Assembly (NCBI RefSeq): GCF_034931125.1
Contig: NZ_JAYGHM010000019.1
Span: 1 to 64,000, forward strand
From: Rivularia sp034931125
Lineage (GTDB): Bacteria > Cyanobacteriota > Cyanobacteriia > Cyanobacteriales > Nostocaceae
Reading direction: 5' to 3'
Length of the DNA: 64,000 nucleotides
Part shown: in pieces, positions 28,890-37,789 of the stretch
Position numbering within the stretch: position 1 is the first letter of the stretch
Layout of the letters: each line of letters opens with the position of its first letter
Notes under the pieces: generated by a model
The model's database searches: none
Seen by the model: only the letters and a program-made list of their open reading frames with translations
What the model was told of the DNA's origin: nothing
Made by a program: the position numbers and the translations under genes

Positions 28890-28960
28890 GGAGTAGGGAG
28901 TGGGGAATAGGGAATAGGGAATGGGGAGTAGGGAGTAGGGAGTAGGGAGTAGGGAGTAGA
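28890..28960. repeat. GGGAGTAGGGAGT micro-repeat tract
   Basis: A tandem of 7-bp units (GGGAGTA, GGGAATA) between the aldehyde dehydrogenase and the hybrid kinase. Similar purine tracts occur at 12132-12155 and 37621-37660. Confidence 0.9.
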
Positions 28961-28990
28961 CTTTTGATCTAAAATCTAAAATTGCCTAAC

Positions 28991-30091
28991 TTATTGTTTC
29001 ATGGGTAAAGTCACGACGAAAACACTACCTTTACCGAGTTCGGAATTGACTTTAATAGTACCTTGATGAGCTTCAACAATACGCCGAGAAAGGTACAAAC
29101 CTAAGCCACTACCGGAACGTTTGTGACTTCCTGGACGAAATCTTTCAAATAAAGTAGCTTGTTGTTCGGAGGAAATACCTTGTCCGGTATCAATGATTTT
29201 CAGAGTAATTGCGCCGCAATCGCTCGTATCAGCGTCTAAATGGATTGTGATGAAGCCATTATCGGTAAATTTGATCGCATTTCCTACTAAATTGGTGAAT
29301 AACCGATGCAATTCAAGGCGATCGCCCATTACTTTAGTCGCGATCGCAGCTTCATTCACATCAACTTTGATTACCAGTCCTTTTTGTTGAGCTAAAGGAG
29401 TTAATTCACTCGCAACTTCTTCAGTTAACTGTTGAATATTAACTGGTTGAAATGCCAAGGTTTTGCGTCCGGCTTCAAAACGATAAACTTCTAATAAAGT
29501 ATTTACCATCGCTAACAAATTGCTGTTAGAACGAGCCATAATCGTAAGCGCTTCTTGCATTGATGGGGATAGTTCCCCCAAAGCACCTTCGAGAAACAGA
29601 ATCATCATGCGTTCCTCTGCTACCAAAGGAGTGCGTAAATCGTGAGTGAGACGAGAAACAAAATCTTCCCGTTGACGAGCAATTTCATCCCGTTCATCAA
29701 TACTGTGCTTGAGTCGGAGGAGCGATCGCACTCTCGCAAGTAATTCATCTACCGTTACGGGTTTGCGAATGAAATCATCAGCACCTAAATCCAATCCTTG
29801 GGCAACATTTGGTGAATCATGAGCGGTAATTAACAAAATTGGGATAAAAGATAGTTCCGTATTTCCTCGGATATGCTTAGTTACCTCATAACCATCCATT
29901 CCCGGCATCATCAAATCTAACAATATTAAATCAAACGTTGATTCTACAATTCTTGTTAATGCTTTATGACCATTTTCTGCCGTACTAACTTCGTAACCCT
30001 CTTCCTCCAAAATCGTTTTGATTAGAAAGACATTATCGGGAGAATCGTCAACAACTAGAATTTTATCAGCCCTGGAATTGTCAAAATTCAT
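28991..30091 (-). CDS. Response regulator-histidine kinase hybrid
   Basis: 366 aa, soluble. An N-terminal receiver domain (phosphoacceptor Asp59 in DLILLDLMMPG, Lys110) is followed by HisKA with LTHDLRTP (His150) and HATPase_c motifs (VGNAIKFTDNG, DTGQGI, GSGLGLYLS). A receiver fused in front of the kinase is common in cyanobacteria and implies control of the kinase by another kinase. No output regulator is adjacent. The last residues are LPMKQ. Confidence 0.94.
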   Translation of the reverse strand: MNFDNSRADKILVVDDSPDNVFLIKTILEEEGYEVSTAENGHKALTRIVESTFDLILLDLMMPGMDGYEVTKHIRGNTELSFIPILLITAHDSPNVAQGLDLGADDFIRKPVTVDELLARVRSLLRLKHSIDERDEIARQREDFVSRLTHDLRTPLVAEERMMILFLEGALGELSPSMQEALTIMARSNSNLLAMVNTLLEVYRFEAGRKTLAFQPVNIQQLTEEVASELTPLAQQKGLVIKVDVNEAAIATKVMGDRLELHRLFTNLVGNAIKFTDNGFITIHLDADTSDCGAITLKIIDTGQGISSEQQATLFERFRPGSHKRSGSGLGLYLSRRIVEAHQGTIKVNSELGKGSVFVVTLPMKQ

Positions 30092-30481
30092 AGTTTAGTA
30101 AAAAGGTTAATATAAGATTTTGTTTTGATTAAATTACTTGATTTTAGACTAATTTATAAATTGATTGTTTTCAACTACCTATGGCAATATTTTAAACATA
30201 AATTCAATGTTTGTGATTTATTTTACTATAAAATAATTCTGCAAGTAAAAAATAGTTGACTTGATTTATTTAGAATTAAGTATAGACAATACATAATATA
30301 TTGCAGTGATAAATATCACTCTGCAAACTGATTTATAGCTGATTTTTTTGTAACAATAAACTTCAAAAATGTAGCATAGCTAACAAAAAATATAGAGAGC
30401 ATCCCAATTTTTCAAAAAGATGCTGTAGTGTCCGTACCTTGACTTCAAATTTAAATCCTCAAGGTAGAACGGGGAAATCTG
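30092..30481. other. AT-rich spacer with two hairpins
   Basis: No gene seen. GCATC near 30400 pairs with GATGC near 30420, and TACCTTGA near 30437 pairs with TCAAGGTA near 30467. Either could end the small gene that follows on the minus strand. Confidence 0.4.
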
Positions 30482-30691
30482 TTAATTTTTAAATACAATA
30501 CCTTGCAAAACTTTCTGAAAATCTTCAAAATCGGCAACGATAATCGAATTTGTAAAAAGCTTTTCTAACACCGATTCGTTATTGATCGCATTAATTGCCT
30601 GTATAACTTCCTCTGGCACTTGTTTAAACCTTGTTTGCACAATTTTAATTACATTTGCTCGTGCTTTTCCAAGGTTTGTTACGTCATTCAT
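30482..30691 (-). CDS. Small hypothetical protein (C-terminal Rpn/transposase-like segment)
   Basis: 69 aa. The pattern VIKIVQTRFKQVPEEVIQAI, then LFTNSIIVADFEDFQKVL, resembles the helical C-terminal tail of cyanobacterial PD-(D/E)xK (Rpn/DUF4351-like) proteins, here without a nuclease part. It lies 41 nt downstream of a Uma2 gene on the same strand, so the two may be co-expressed. It may be a truncated relic. Confidence 0.5.
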   Translation of the reverse strand: MNDVTNLGKARANVIKIVQTRFKQVPEEVIQAINAINNESVLEKLFTNSIIVADFEDFQKVLQGIVFKN

Positions 30692-30732
30692 TTTGCAAAA
30701 TTTCTCATAATTTTTAAGTTCAGCTTTGATAG

Positions 30733-31458
30733 TTACTCTTCAGGTTCAATTCCCGCAGCCCTTAATTGTTGCGCTAATCTTTCGGCACGTTGGCTTTGGG
30801 CTTCCGCACGCTGACGCTCCTTAATTGCTAACTCCGAACCCCACAATAATAATTCGTCATTTTCATTCCACCAGCGCAACCAATATCCCGTGCGGTTTTC
30901 TCTAATTCCTTCCCATACACCGATAAAAAGCTGCATCTGAGCAATCCAATGACGATTATTCGCATCTGCTGTTTGCAGTTTATATTGTCCCGAATCATCT
31001 AATTGATAGACTTCTAAAATTCCGTTATCTGGCTCAAAAATTGCGTAGTTAGGAACTTGTAAAATTTGTTCGTAAAAAAACCATTTCCCTGGAGGATAGG
31101 TTGGTTTACTCGAATATTCCCCACCTTCGGTATCCGATAGAAATTCCATTACAATTACTGGAATATCTCCTTGGAGCCGTGGGGTATAACTCCGCTTTAC
31201 CTCTTCTCGCGATTTGATTGATGGTACGTATGCCCAATCTGGTGCTTTGACTACAAACTTATTATTCAACTTCGCGCAAATACCGTAATTAGTTGTAGTT
31301 AAAGCATTTTCTGGCAATTTTCCGGCTATTTCCAAACTTTCTGTTAAAGCCGCAGCTAATAAAGGTTGATTTATATTGTCCACTGGTTCATCATCTAATA
31401 CAAAATCATCGGGTAATTTGTCCCAGGCAATTTCATGAGTAGTTGAAGTCGTTAGCAT
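30733..31458 (-). CDS. Uma2-family PD-(D/E)xK nuclease-fold protein
   Basis: 241 aa. KAPDWAYVPS and IPVIVMEFLSD supply the Asp and Glu of the restriction-endonuclease-like fold used by Uma2 proteins. A helical, charged tail (ERQRAEAQSQRAERLAQQLR, then AAGIEPEE) is the usual cyanobacterial ending. Function is unknown: the family is expanded in cyanobacteria, and nuclease activity is predicted but not shown. It lies downstream of ureC on the same strand. Confidence 0.85.
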   Translation of the reverse strand: MLTTSTTHEIAWDKLPDDFVLDDEPVDNINQPLLAAALTESLEIAGKLPENALTTTNYGICAKLNNKFVVKAPDWAYVPSIKSREEVKRSYTPRLQGDIPVIVMEFLSDTEGGEYSSKPTYPPGKWFFYEQILQVPNYAIFEPDNGILEVYQLDDSGQYKLQTADANNRHWIAQMQLFIGVWEGIRENRTGYWLRWWNENDELLLWGSELAIKERQRAEAQSQRAERLAQQLRAAGIEPEE

Positions 31459-31533
31459 AATTAGCCTACTTTATAATTCGATTTTTAGTAATTCATGAAA
31501 ATTCTAGCTAAAATAATGCATTTCAATTAACAG

Positions 31534-33252
31534 CTAAAACAAAAAATACCTTTGTGCCATCGGTACAACTGTTGCAGGTTCGCAAGTCAACAACTCACCA
31601 TCCGCTCGAACTTCGTAGGTTTCCGAATCTACTTCTATACGGGGTAAAGCATCATTTAACTTCATATCTCGCTTACTCAATTCCCGCGTTCCCGAAACTG
31701 CGATCGCCTTTTTCCTCAACCCCAATTGATTCGGTATTTCCCTTTCCAAAGCTGTTTGAGAAACAAAGGTAAACGATGTTGCATGACGAGCATTTGCAAA
31801 ACTACCAAACATCGGCTGCATATGAACTGGTTGCGGTGTGGGAATACTGGCATTAGCATCACCCATTTGCGAATAAGCGATAAATCCACCTTTAATTACT
31901 ATCTGCGGTTTGACTCCAAAAAACGCCGGACTCCACAAACATAAATCGGCAATTTTCCCTTCTTCTACCGAACCCACATACTGAGAAACACCGTGAGTAA
32001 TTGCGGGATTAATCGTATACTTAGCTATATATCTTTTAGCTCGAAAATTATCCGATCTTTCCCCAACCCCAGAGCTAGGAGTTAGTTCTCCCCGTTGCAC
32101 TTTCATCTTATGCGCCGTCTGCCAGGTACGAATTATTACTTCGCCCACTCTTCCCATTGCTTGAGAATCGGAAGCAATCATACTAAATGCGCCCAAATCG
32201 TGCAAAATATCCTCAGCAGCGATAGTTTCGCGACGAATGCGGGATTCTGCAAACGCCACATCTTCGGCTATGTTGGGATCGAGATGATGGCACACCATCA
32301 ACATATCTAGATGTTCGTCTAAGGTGTTAACGGTGTAAGGACGAGTCGGATTTGTTGAAGATGGTAATACATTCGCTTCCCCACACACTTTGATAATATC
32401 CGGTGCGTGTCCTCCCCCCGCTCCTTCAGTATGGTAGGTGTGAATCACGCGATTTTTAAAAGCTGCGATCGTATCTTCGACAAAACCCGCTTCGTTAAGG
32501 GTGTCGGTATGAATCGCTACCTGCACGTCGTATTCATCGGCAACGCTCAAACAAGTATCAATAGCGGCGGGAGTAGTTCCCCAATCTTCGTGTAGCTTCA
32601 ACCCCATCGCTCCGGCTTCCACCTGTTCCGCGAGTCCTTGGGGTTGGCTGGAATTACCTTTACCCATAAATCCTAAATTCACCGGAAAAGCATCGGCAGC
32701 TTGCAGCATTCGGTGAATATTCCAGACTCCCGGCGTGCAAGTAGTAGCATTTGTACCTGTTGCAGGTCCCGTACCACCGCCCAACATTGTAGTGATACCG
32801 GAGGCGATCGCAACTTCAATTTGTTGGGGACAAATAAAGTGAATGTGGCTGTCTATACCGCCAGCAGTCAGTATCATACCTTCACCGGCGATCGCTTCGG
32901 TTCCGGGACCGATAATAATGTCTACGTTGTCCTGAATATAAGGATTTCCGGCTTTACCAATTTTGAATATTTTGCCGTCTTTGATGCCAATATCGGCTTT
33001 AACAACACCCCACCAATCGAGAATTAAAGCATTAGTTATTACCGTATCTACCGCACCGTCAGCGTTAGAAATCGGAGATTGTCCCATTCCATCGCGGATA
33101 ACTTTACCACCACCGAATTTTACTTCCTCACCGTAGGTAGTGAAATCTTGTTCGACTTCAATGAATAATTCTGTGTCAGCAAGACGGATTTTGTCACCAA
33201 CTGTGGGACCAAAAGTTTCAGCGTAAGCGCGACGGGACATTCGGTAAGACAT
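31534..33252 (-). CDS. ureC: Urease subunit alpha
   Basis: The catalytic subunit of nickel urease (urea to ammonia and carbamate). HIH at 136-138 binds Ni, the carbamylated Lys219 is in GLKLHEDWG, and VCHHLDPN supplies the mobile-flap His. 572 aa matches the family. It lies 4 kb from ureB on the same strand, with several unrelated genes on both strands between them, so it probably needs its own promoter. ureE, ureF and ureG are not in the window. Confidence 0.97.
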   Translation of the reverse strand: MSYRMSRRAYAETFGPTVGDKIRLADTELFIEVEQDFTTYGEEVKFGGGKVIRDGMGQSPISNADGAVDTVITNALILDWWGVVKADIGIKDGKIFKIGKAGNPYIQDNVDIIIGPGTEAIAGEGMILTAGGIDSHIHFICPQQIEVAIASGITTMLGGGTGPATGTNATTCTPGVWNIHRMLQAADAFPVNLGFMGKGNSSQPQGLAEQVEAGAMGLKLHEDWGTTPAAIDTCLSVADEYDVQVAIHTDTLNEAGFVEDTIAAFKNRVIHTYHTEGAGGGHAPDIIKVCGEANVLPSSTNPTRPYTVNTLDEHLDMLMVCHHLDPNIAEDVAFAESRIRRETIAAEDILHDLGAFSMIASDSQAMGRVGEVIIRTWQTAHKMKVQRGELTPSSGVGERSDNFRAKRYIAKYTINPAITHGVSQYVGSVEEGKIADLCLWSPAFFGVKPQIVIKGGFIAYSQMGDANASIPTPQPVHMQPMFGSFANARHATSFTFVSQTALEREIPNQLGLRKKAIAVSGTRELSKRDMKLNDALPRIEVDSETYEVRADGELLTCEPATVVPMAQRYFLF

Positions 33253-33497
33253 AGATGCACTTGGTAATAGTTACTTTAAATATTGTTGGGGAAAGTTGGG
33301 GAGGAGGGGAGGTTTTTTTGTATAAGTTTATATTTTTGCGGTTGTGTGAAGTTTGGAGGAATGAATGAAGAGGCAATCCAGAAAATGGAAATTACAAATA
33401 AGACGGCTCGCTATTTTAGAAATAAACTCTTACTAAGTCGAAAAATTTTCATGCTAGCTTTGAGAATATACAGTTTTTGTTTAATTTGGAGGAAACA

Positions 33498-33719
33498 ATG
33501 CTTCAAAGCTATGAAGCCATTATTGAAAACGGTCAGGTTAAATGGCTAGGTTCAGAGCCTAAAATATCTAAAGCTCGTGTAATTGTAACGATTCTTTCGG
33601 ATGCTGAACCACAGAAGTTGCGTCGGAATCCCCCTGATTCAATTGCAGGTAAAGGTAAAACTTTAGGCGATTTAGTCAGTTCTATGGTTGAGGAACAAGA
33701 TTGGGAATGTCTCAAGTAA
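33498..33719 (+). CDS. Antitoxin of a PIN-toxin pair
   Basis: 73 aa, MLQSYEAIIENGQVKWLG... A short N-terminal strand-rich part (as in the small antitoxins paired with cyanobacterial PIN proteins) is followed by LGDLVSSMVEEQDWECLK, a probable toxin-binding tail. GGAGG (33488-33492) before ATG 33498 fixes the start. The stop overlaps the toxin gene by 13 nt, the usual coupling in type II toxin-antitoxin operons. Confidence 0.75.
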   Translation: MLQSYEAIIENGQVKWLGSEPKISKARVIVTILSDAEPQKLRRNPPDSIAGKGKTLGDLVSSMVEEQDWECLK

Positions 33720-34108
33720 TTATTATTGATACTCACATTTGGATATGGTTTATTTTCCAAGAGTTCGAGCGATTTCCTGCATCTTGGCGGGAAGTTATTG
33801 AAACTACTGATACAGTAGGTATTTCACCTGTATCTTGCTACGAAGTTGCTTTAGCACAGCAAAAAGGGCGACTGCAACTTCCTTGTAATATTGAACTCTG
33901 GCTTCAAGAAGCTTTGGAACCATCCGGCATAACGTTGTTTCCGATAACAGCACAAATTGCTCATCAAGCGGTCAATTTATCTCCAGTTCATAAAGACCCA
34001 TTTGACCGTTTGATTATTGCTACAACAATCATTAAAAAAGCGAAATTAGCCAGTATAGATGGTTTGTTTTCAAAATATTCGGAACTAGATACTTATTTGA
34101 TGAAGTAA
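33707..34108 (+). CDS. PIN-domain (VapC-like) toxin
   Basis: 133 aa from ATG 33707 (MSQVIIIDTHIWIW). Acidic PIN residues are in IIIDTHIW, SCYEVALAQQKG and HKDPFDRLIIATT; the last is very characteristic. The family cleaves RNA, often tRNA. It overlaps the upstream antitoxin gene. The pair lies inside the split urease locus on the opposite strand. Confidence 0.9.
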   Translation: MSQVIIIDTHIWIWFIFQEFERFPASWREVIETTDTVGISPVSCYEVALAQQKGRLQLPCNIELWLQEALEPSGITLFPITAQIAHQAVNLSPVHKDPFDRLIIATTIIKKAKLASIDGLFSKYSELDTYLMK

Positions 34109-34139
34109 GCGCATTCACTGTGAAAGTAGTAATAGTTTT

Positions 34140-34799
34140 ATGTCAGTTCTAACAGAAGCACTTGAAAAAGTTGAATATTGGTTATGGCAAAATTATCCAG
34201 AGTTAGCTAATTCTTTACCTTCAGGTTTAACAGCAGAAGAAATAAATGATGTGGCTAAATCTTTGCCATTTTCACTTTCAAAAGAGATTCAGGAATTGTA
34301 TGAATGGGGAAATGGTAGTCCTGGAATTTTCGGTACATTAAATTATTCTGACGAGGGACTTGGATTTATGTCATTAGAGAAAGCAATCGCAAATACCTTG
34401 GATTGCGAGCATATCACCGAATGGTTAAATCTTCCATGTTTTTATATGTTCCCAGAATTTGAACGTTGGATTCATTTTGCGGTATGTGATGAGGAAGAAA
34501 CATCTCCAATTTTGGTTGTTACTGATGACCCATGTACTAGGTTTGCTTATGCGAGTATTACTAGTATGGTCTTAACAACTGTCGAGTGTTACGAAAAAGA
34601 AATCATTGTATTAGGAAAATATGGGGGAATTAAATTTAATGATTCTCTCACTTCTAATATTTTATATCGATATTCTGATATTTTATACCAAGTGGATGAA
34701 TATCTGGATGCCGAAGAAGAATTTAAAAACATTGTGAATAAAAACAATTCAATTTTTAATCAGCAAGCGATTATTGAAAAATATAATATCGAGATTTAA
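34140..34799 (+). CDS. SMI1/KNR4 (SUKH) family protein
   Basis: 219 aa. An N-terminal helix ending in WLWQNYPELANSLPSGLTAE, then LPFSLSKEIQELYEWGNGS and a central W/F-rich beta region, matches the SUKH fold. SUKH proteins are commonly immunity proteins against contact-dependent or polymorphic toxins. No toxin is adjacent, so it may be an orphan immunity gene or have another role. It follows the PIN toxin by 31 nt on the same strand. Confidence 0.75.
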   Translation: MSVLTEALEKVEYWLWQNYPELANSLPSGLTAEEINDVAKSLPFSLSKEIQELYEWGNGSPGIFGTLNYSDEGLGFMSLEKAIANTLDCEHITEWLNLPCFYMFPEFERWIHFAVCDEEETSPILVVTDDPCTRFAYASITSMVLTTVECYEKEIIVLGKYGGIKFNDSLTSNILYRYSDILYQVDEYLDAEEEFKNIVNKNNSIFNQQAIIEKYNIEI

Positions 34800-34883
34800 T
34801 AAATAAATTATTAACTGTTAAATAATAACAAGTCTGAAATAAATCTTAGAATTAGTCTGAAAGCTTTTAGAGACAACCCCAAA

Positions 34884-35447
34884 ATGGTACAGTTAAGATC
34901 GAAAAAGATGACATTGGAACAGTTTCTACAATTACCAGAAACCAAACCAGCCAATGAATATATCAATAGTAAAATTATCCCCAAACCGATGCCCCAATGG
35001 AAACATAGCACGATTCAAGGCGAATTAGTTCCTAGTATCAATACTGTAGTAAAGCCTGAACGTATTGCTCGTGCTTTTCCTGAGTTACGCTGCACTTTTG
35101 GCGATCGCTCAACTGTACCCGATATTGCCGTTTTTACTTGGGATCGGATTCCCCGCGATCGGAATGGGGAAGTTGCCAATGCATTCTTAATTGCACCAGA
35201 TTGGACAATTGAAATTTTATCACCGGATCAAAGCCAGACAAAAGTCACAAAAAATATTCTTCATTGTCTTAAGCATGGAACTCAAATGGGTTGGTTGATA
35301 GATCCATTAGAGCAAACCGTATTTGTATTTCGTCCTAAGCAAGAAACTGAGATGTTTGACGAACCTGATGCGCTACTTCCCGTACCCAGTTTCGCAGGTG
35401 AATTACAGCTTAAAGTGGGAGATTTGTTTGCTTGGTTATTGGAGTAA
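34884..35447 (+). CDS. Uma2-family nuclease-fold protein
   Basis: 187 aa. TVPDIAVFTW and WTIEILSPDQS give the family's Asp and Glu, with a downstream Gln/Asn-poor strand and GDLFAWLLE at the end. A start at Met9 (MTLEQFLQLPETKPANEYI) is also plausible. It is followed with no gap by a HicB-like gene. Predicted fold only; no activity is proven for this group. Confidence 0.85.
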   Translation: MVQLRSKKMTLEQFLQLPETKPANEYINSKIIPKPMPQWKHSTIQGELVPSINTVVKPERIARAFPELRCTFGDRSTVPDIAVFTWDRIPRDRNGEVANAFLIAPDWTIEILSPDQSQTKVTKNILHCLKHGTQMGWLIDPLEQTVFVFRPKQETEMFDEPDALLPVPSFAGELQLKVGDLFAWLLE

Positions 35448-35449
35448 AA

Positions 35450-35668
35450 ATGAATCGATACAGTATGATTATTCAATGGTCGGATGAAGATCAACTTTTT
35501 TTAGTTACTATTCCAGAATTTAGCGATCGCGTTCTCATGCCTTGTACTCATGGCAAAACTCGTGAAGAAGCGATTCGTAGCGGTGAGGAAGTAATTGAAA
35601 TGTATTTAGAAGCTTGGCAAACTGAAGGTGAATCTATCCCGGAACCTAGTACGCTTCAAATTGCTTGA
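35450..35668 (+). CDS. HicB-like small protein
   Basis: 72 aa starting MNRYSMIIQWSDEDQLFLV, then TIPEFSDRVLMPCTHGKTRE: the HicB half-RNase-H fold. GGAG at 35441-35444 lies just upstream and overlaps the end of the Uma2 gene, so translation is probably coupled. No HicA-type toxin is next to it, so it is either an orphan antitoxin or works alone. The 6 codons upstream in frame are not needed. Confidence 0.8.
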   Translation: MNRYSMIIQWSDEDQLFLVTIPEFSDRVLMPCTHGKTREEAIRSGEEVIEMYLEAWQTEGESIPEPSTLQIA

Positions 35669-35690
35669 TAGAGACAGATCGTTTCCGCGT

Positions 35691-36557
35691 TTACCTTATT
35701 GCCGCTTTGCGTTTCGGAATTACCCCTCGTATTCCACCTCTAGCACCTTCAACATCTCCTTTATAACGAGGAATTACATGAATTCCCGCGTGCATAACAT
35801 TTTGTCCTGCATCTCGATTAATATTCATTCCCACGTTAAAGCCGTCTGGTGCAAATTCTTTACCGATGATTTCTTGCACTTTATTAGCCATTAACCAGCA
35901 AGCTGATTGTTCTTTAAATGGTAGTTCAAAATAGTTGCTAACGTGACGTTTGGGAATAATTAAGGTATGTCCTTTACTTAATGGATAACCGTCAAGTATG
36001 GCATATGCTGTTGCTGATTCGGTTAGTAATGTCAGGCTTTTACGAGGATTGCAGAATATGCAGTTATCGGATGAATGTTTTTGATGATTATAATGAATAT
36101 ATTCGTATATTTCGCAGTTTTCGTTTAAATATATGGAATTAAAAGGAAGTTTAACTGAACATTGATATGTAGGTTTTTTATGGACGTAATGTTCTCGAAA
36201 GCCTTCTTTTTTTATATCTCTTCTGACGGCAAAGTAAGCTTTACCTCCTGGTTTCAATAAATGCGATATTTCCATTAATACGTTGGCTTGTTCTTCTGGA
36301 AATAAAACGTTTAAAACATAAAAACAAATTATTGTATCGAATTTATTCTGAGGGTATTCTGGAAAATAATAAGGGTCGTAACCTGTTATATCAAATCCTT
36401 TTTGTTGCAATACTCTGACATCATTACCAAAGCCGCAACCAAAGTCTAAAATTTTGCCTTGAAGCAAGTTTTGGTTTAATAAAAGTTTTGCAGGGTATGA
36501 TAAATTAGTCCTTTCTATTGCTGTAAGGTGGGTAAATTTATTTTGTTGCTTTTGCAT
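35691..36557 (-). CDS. SAM methyltransferase fused to an altered HIT domain
   Basis: 288 aa with two domains. A class I methyltransferase at about 15-115 (LDFGCGFGND at 37-46; LKPGGKAYFAVRRD) is followed by a HIT domain at about 165-288 beginning CIFC and containing GYPLSKGHTLIIPKRH. In the HIT triad the expected H-x-H-x-H reads H256-A-G-I-H260: the middle, nucleophilic His is Gly258, so hydrolase activity is doubtful. The ending RGGIRGVIPKRK is typical of one HIT subgroup. Substrate is unknown. Confidence 0.85.
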   Translation of the reverse strand: MQKQQNKFTHLTAIERTNLSYPAKLLLNQNLLQGKILDFGCGFGNDVRVLQQKGFDITGYDPYYFPEYPQNKFDTIICFYVLNVLFPEEQANVLMEISHLLKPGGKAYFAVRRDIKKEGFREHYVHKKPTYQCSVKLPFNSIYLNENCEIYEYIHYNHQKHSSDNCIFCNPRKSLTLLTESATAYAILDGYPLSKGHTLIIPKRHVSNYFELPFKEQSACWLMANKVQEIIGKEFAPDGFNVGMNINRDAGQNVMHAGIHVIPRYKGDVEGARGGIRGVIPKRKAAIR

Positions 36558-36700
36558 TTAAATATTAATTAGATATAACGAAATTAATCGAGGTTTTGGA
36601 GAACTTCGATTTAGGTATCAAGATTTATTTAGTGATTTAAAATATAGCTTAATAAAGTAGTTATAACGTTCAGTAATTTTTCGGGTATTGATCTTTTTTA

Positions 36701-36744
36701 AACGCAAAGGGACGCTAAGGTAAGCGCAGAGGGTACGCGGAGAG
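36701..36744. repeat. AACGCAAAGGGACGCTAAGG-type repeat
   Basis: AACGCAAAGG, GACGCTAAGG and GCGCAGAGGGTACGCGGAGA are variants of a 10-12 bp unit, a common dispersed spacer repeat in filamentous cyanobacteria. Confidence 0.7.
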
Positions 36745-36753
36745 GAAAATTAT

Positions 36754-37233
36754 TCACATGAATGGTTTAAGGTTATCGTATTCAGCTATTTGTATTTGCT
36801 TACCGTTGCGAAACATTCGTTTTTGCAAGCGAGGAAAGTCGGCAATTTCATACTCGCGTCTTTCTCCACCCATAATATAAATTAAGTCTTGTTTAAAAGG
36901 GTTTCGTAAATGATGTGCAACGGAAGGAGTAGGGAAACCCATAAAATCACCTTCTCCTACCTCGAATTCTTGATTATCTATTTCAGCTATACCTTTTCCA
37001 GAAAGGATGTAAATAAATTCTTCTTCAAATTCGTGAGAATGATAAATAAATGATTCTTTTCCAGGTGGTATTTTTGCTAAGTGAAATCCTATTCTTTGTA
37101 AACCTACTGCTTCACTGAGGGAAGCTCCGCTAATTTCTGAGTTTGGATTAAATGGATGAGAGAATTTTTGTTGGGGAAGTTGTTTGATTGTTTCTGCTTT
37201 TAGAAGTGGGTTTGGTTTTTCGTTATTATTCAT
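36754..37233 (-). CDS. Cupin-domain protein
   Basis: 159 aa. Cupin motif 1 is seen in KESFIYHSHEFEEEFIYILS (H-x-H and Glu metal ligands), with GKGIAEIDNQEFEVGEGD, and motif 2 in PTPSVAHHLRNP. A single-domain metal-binding cupin, substrate unknown. It lies 73 nt after ureB on the same strand and may be read with the ureDAB genes, though nothing in it suggests a urease role. Confidence 0.85.
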   Translation of the reverse strand: MNNNEKPNPLLKAETIKQLPQQKFSHPFNPNSEISGASLSEAVGLQRIGFHLAKIPPGKESFIYHSHEFEEEFIYILSGKGIAEIDNQEFEVGEGDFMGFPTPSVAHHLRNPFKQDLIYIMGGERREYEIADFPRLQKRMFRNGKQIQIAEYDNLKPFM

Positions 37234-37263
37234 AGTTTTAATAATTAATAAACCGCTATTAAT

Positions 37264-37313
37264 GTAGAGACGGGTGGATATTACGTCTTTTTGATATATC
37301 GCGTCTCTACAAT
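37264..37313. repeat. TGTAGAGACG...CGTCTCTACA inverted repeat
   Basis: TGTAGAGACG at the left end pairs with CGTCTCTACA at the right end. It overlaps the ureB stop region and could act as its terminator. Same family as 1836-1863 and 55408-55430. Confidence 0.6.
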
Positions 37314-37612
37314 TTTCCGTTTATTTTAGCATTGAATCCGTAAACTTGACGACTACCTGCGAGAGGTACTAATGTGATTTCTTTTTCGTCTCCTGGTTCA
37401 AATCTAACGGCTGTTCCTGCGGGGATATCAAGACGCATTCCTCGTGTGGTTTCTCTATCAAAGTTTAATGCAGCATTGACTTCGTAAAAGTGAAAATGAG
37501 AACCTATTTGAATTGGTCTATCTCCTGTATTTGCAACTTTTATTTGTATGGTTGAACGACCTGGATTTAACTCGATTTCGCCTTCTGGGGTAATTATTTC
37601 ACCTGGAATCAT
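37307..37612 (-). CDS. ureB: Urease subunit beta
   Basis: 101 aa starting MIPGEIITPEGEIELNPGR, with the conserved IQIGSHFHFYEVN and AVRFEPGDEKEITLVPLAG. It is part of the urease trimer with UreA and UreC. It is 177 nt downstream of ureA, with a run of GGTAATTGGGAATAGG-type micro-repeats between them. Confidence 0.96.
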   Translation of the reverse strand: MIPGEIITPEGEIELNPGRSTIQIKVANTGDRPIQIGSHFHFYEVNAALNFDRETTRGMRLDIPAGTAVRFEPGDEKEITLVPLAGSRQVYGFNAKINGKL

Positions 37613-37789
37613 GATAAAAATGGTAATAGGTAATTGGGAATAGGTAATAGGTAATTGGTATTACGATCAGTGGGAATAAAATGATTTTCCGGATTTAAAT
37701 CAGTAATAGTCATGTTTCAACTATAATTTCAGCATAAATGGTATTTAATAACTCTAAAAATTAATAATCCGAAATCCAAAATATAAAAT

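Noticed and set aside
33283..33549. 88-aa plus-strand frame between ureC and the antitoxin
   Set aside because: Another frame over the same DNA has the ribosome binding site and a recognisable antitoxin; this one is Cys/Phe-rich and lacks motifs.
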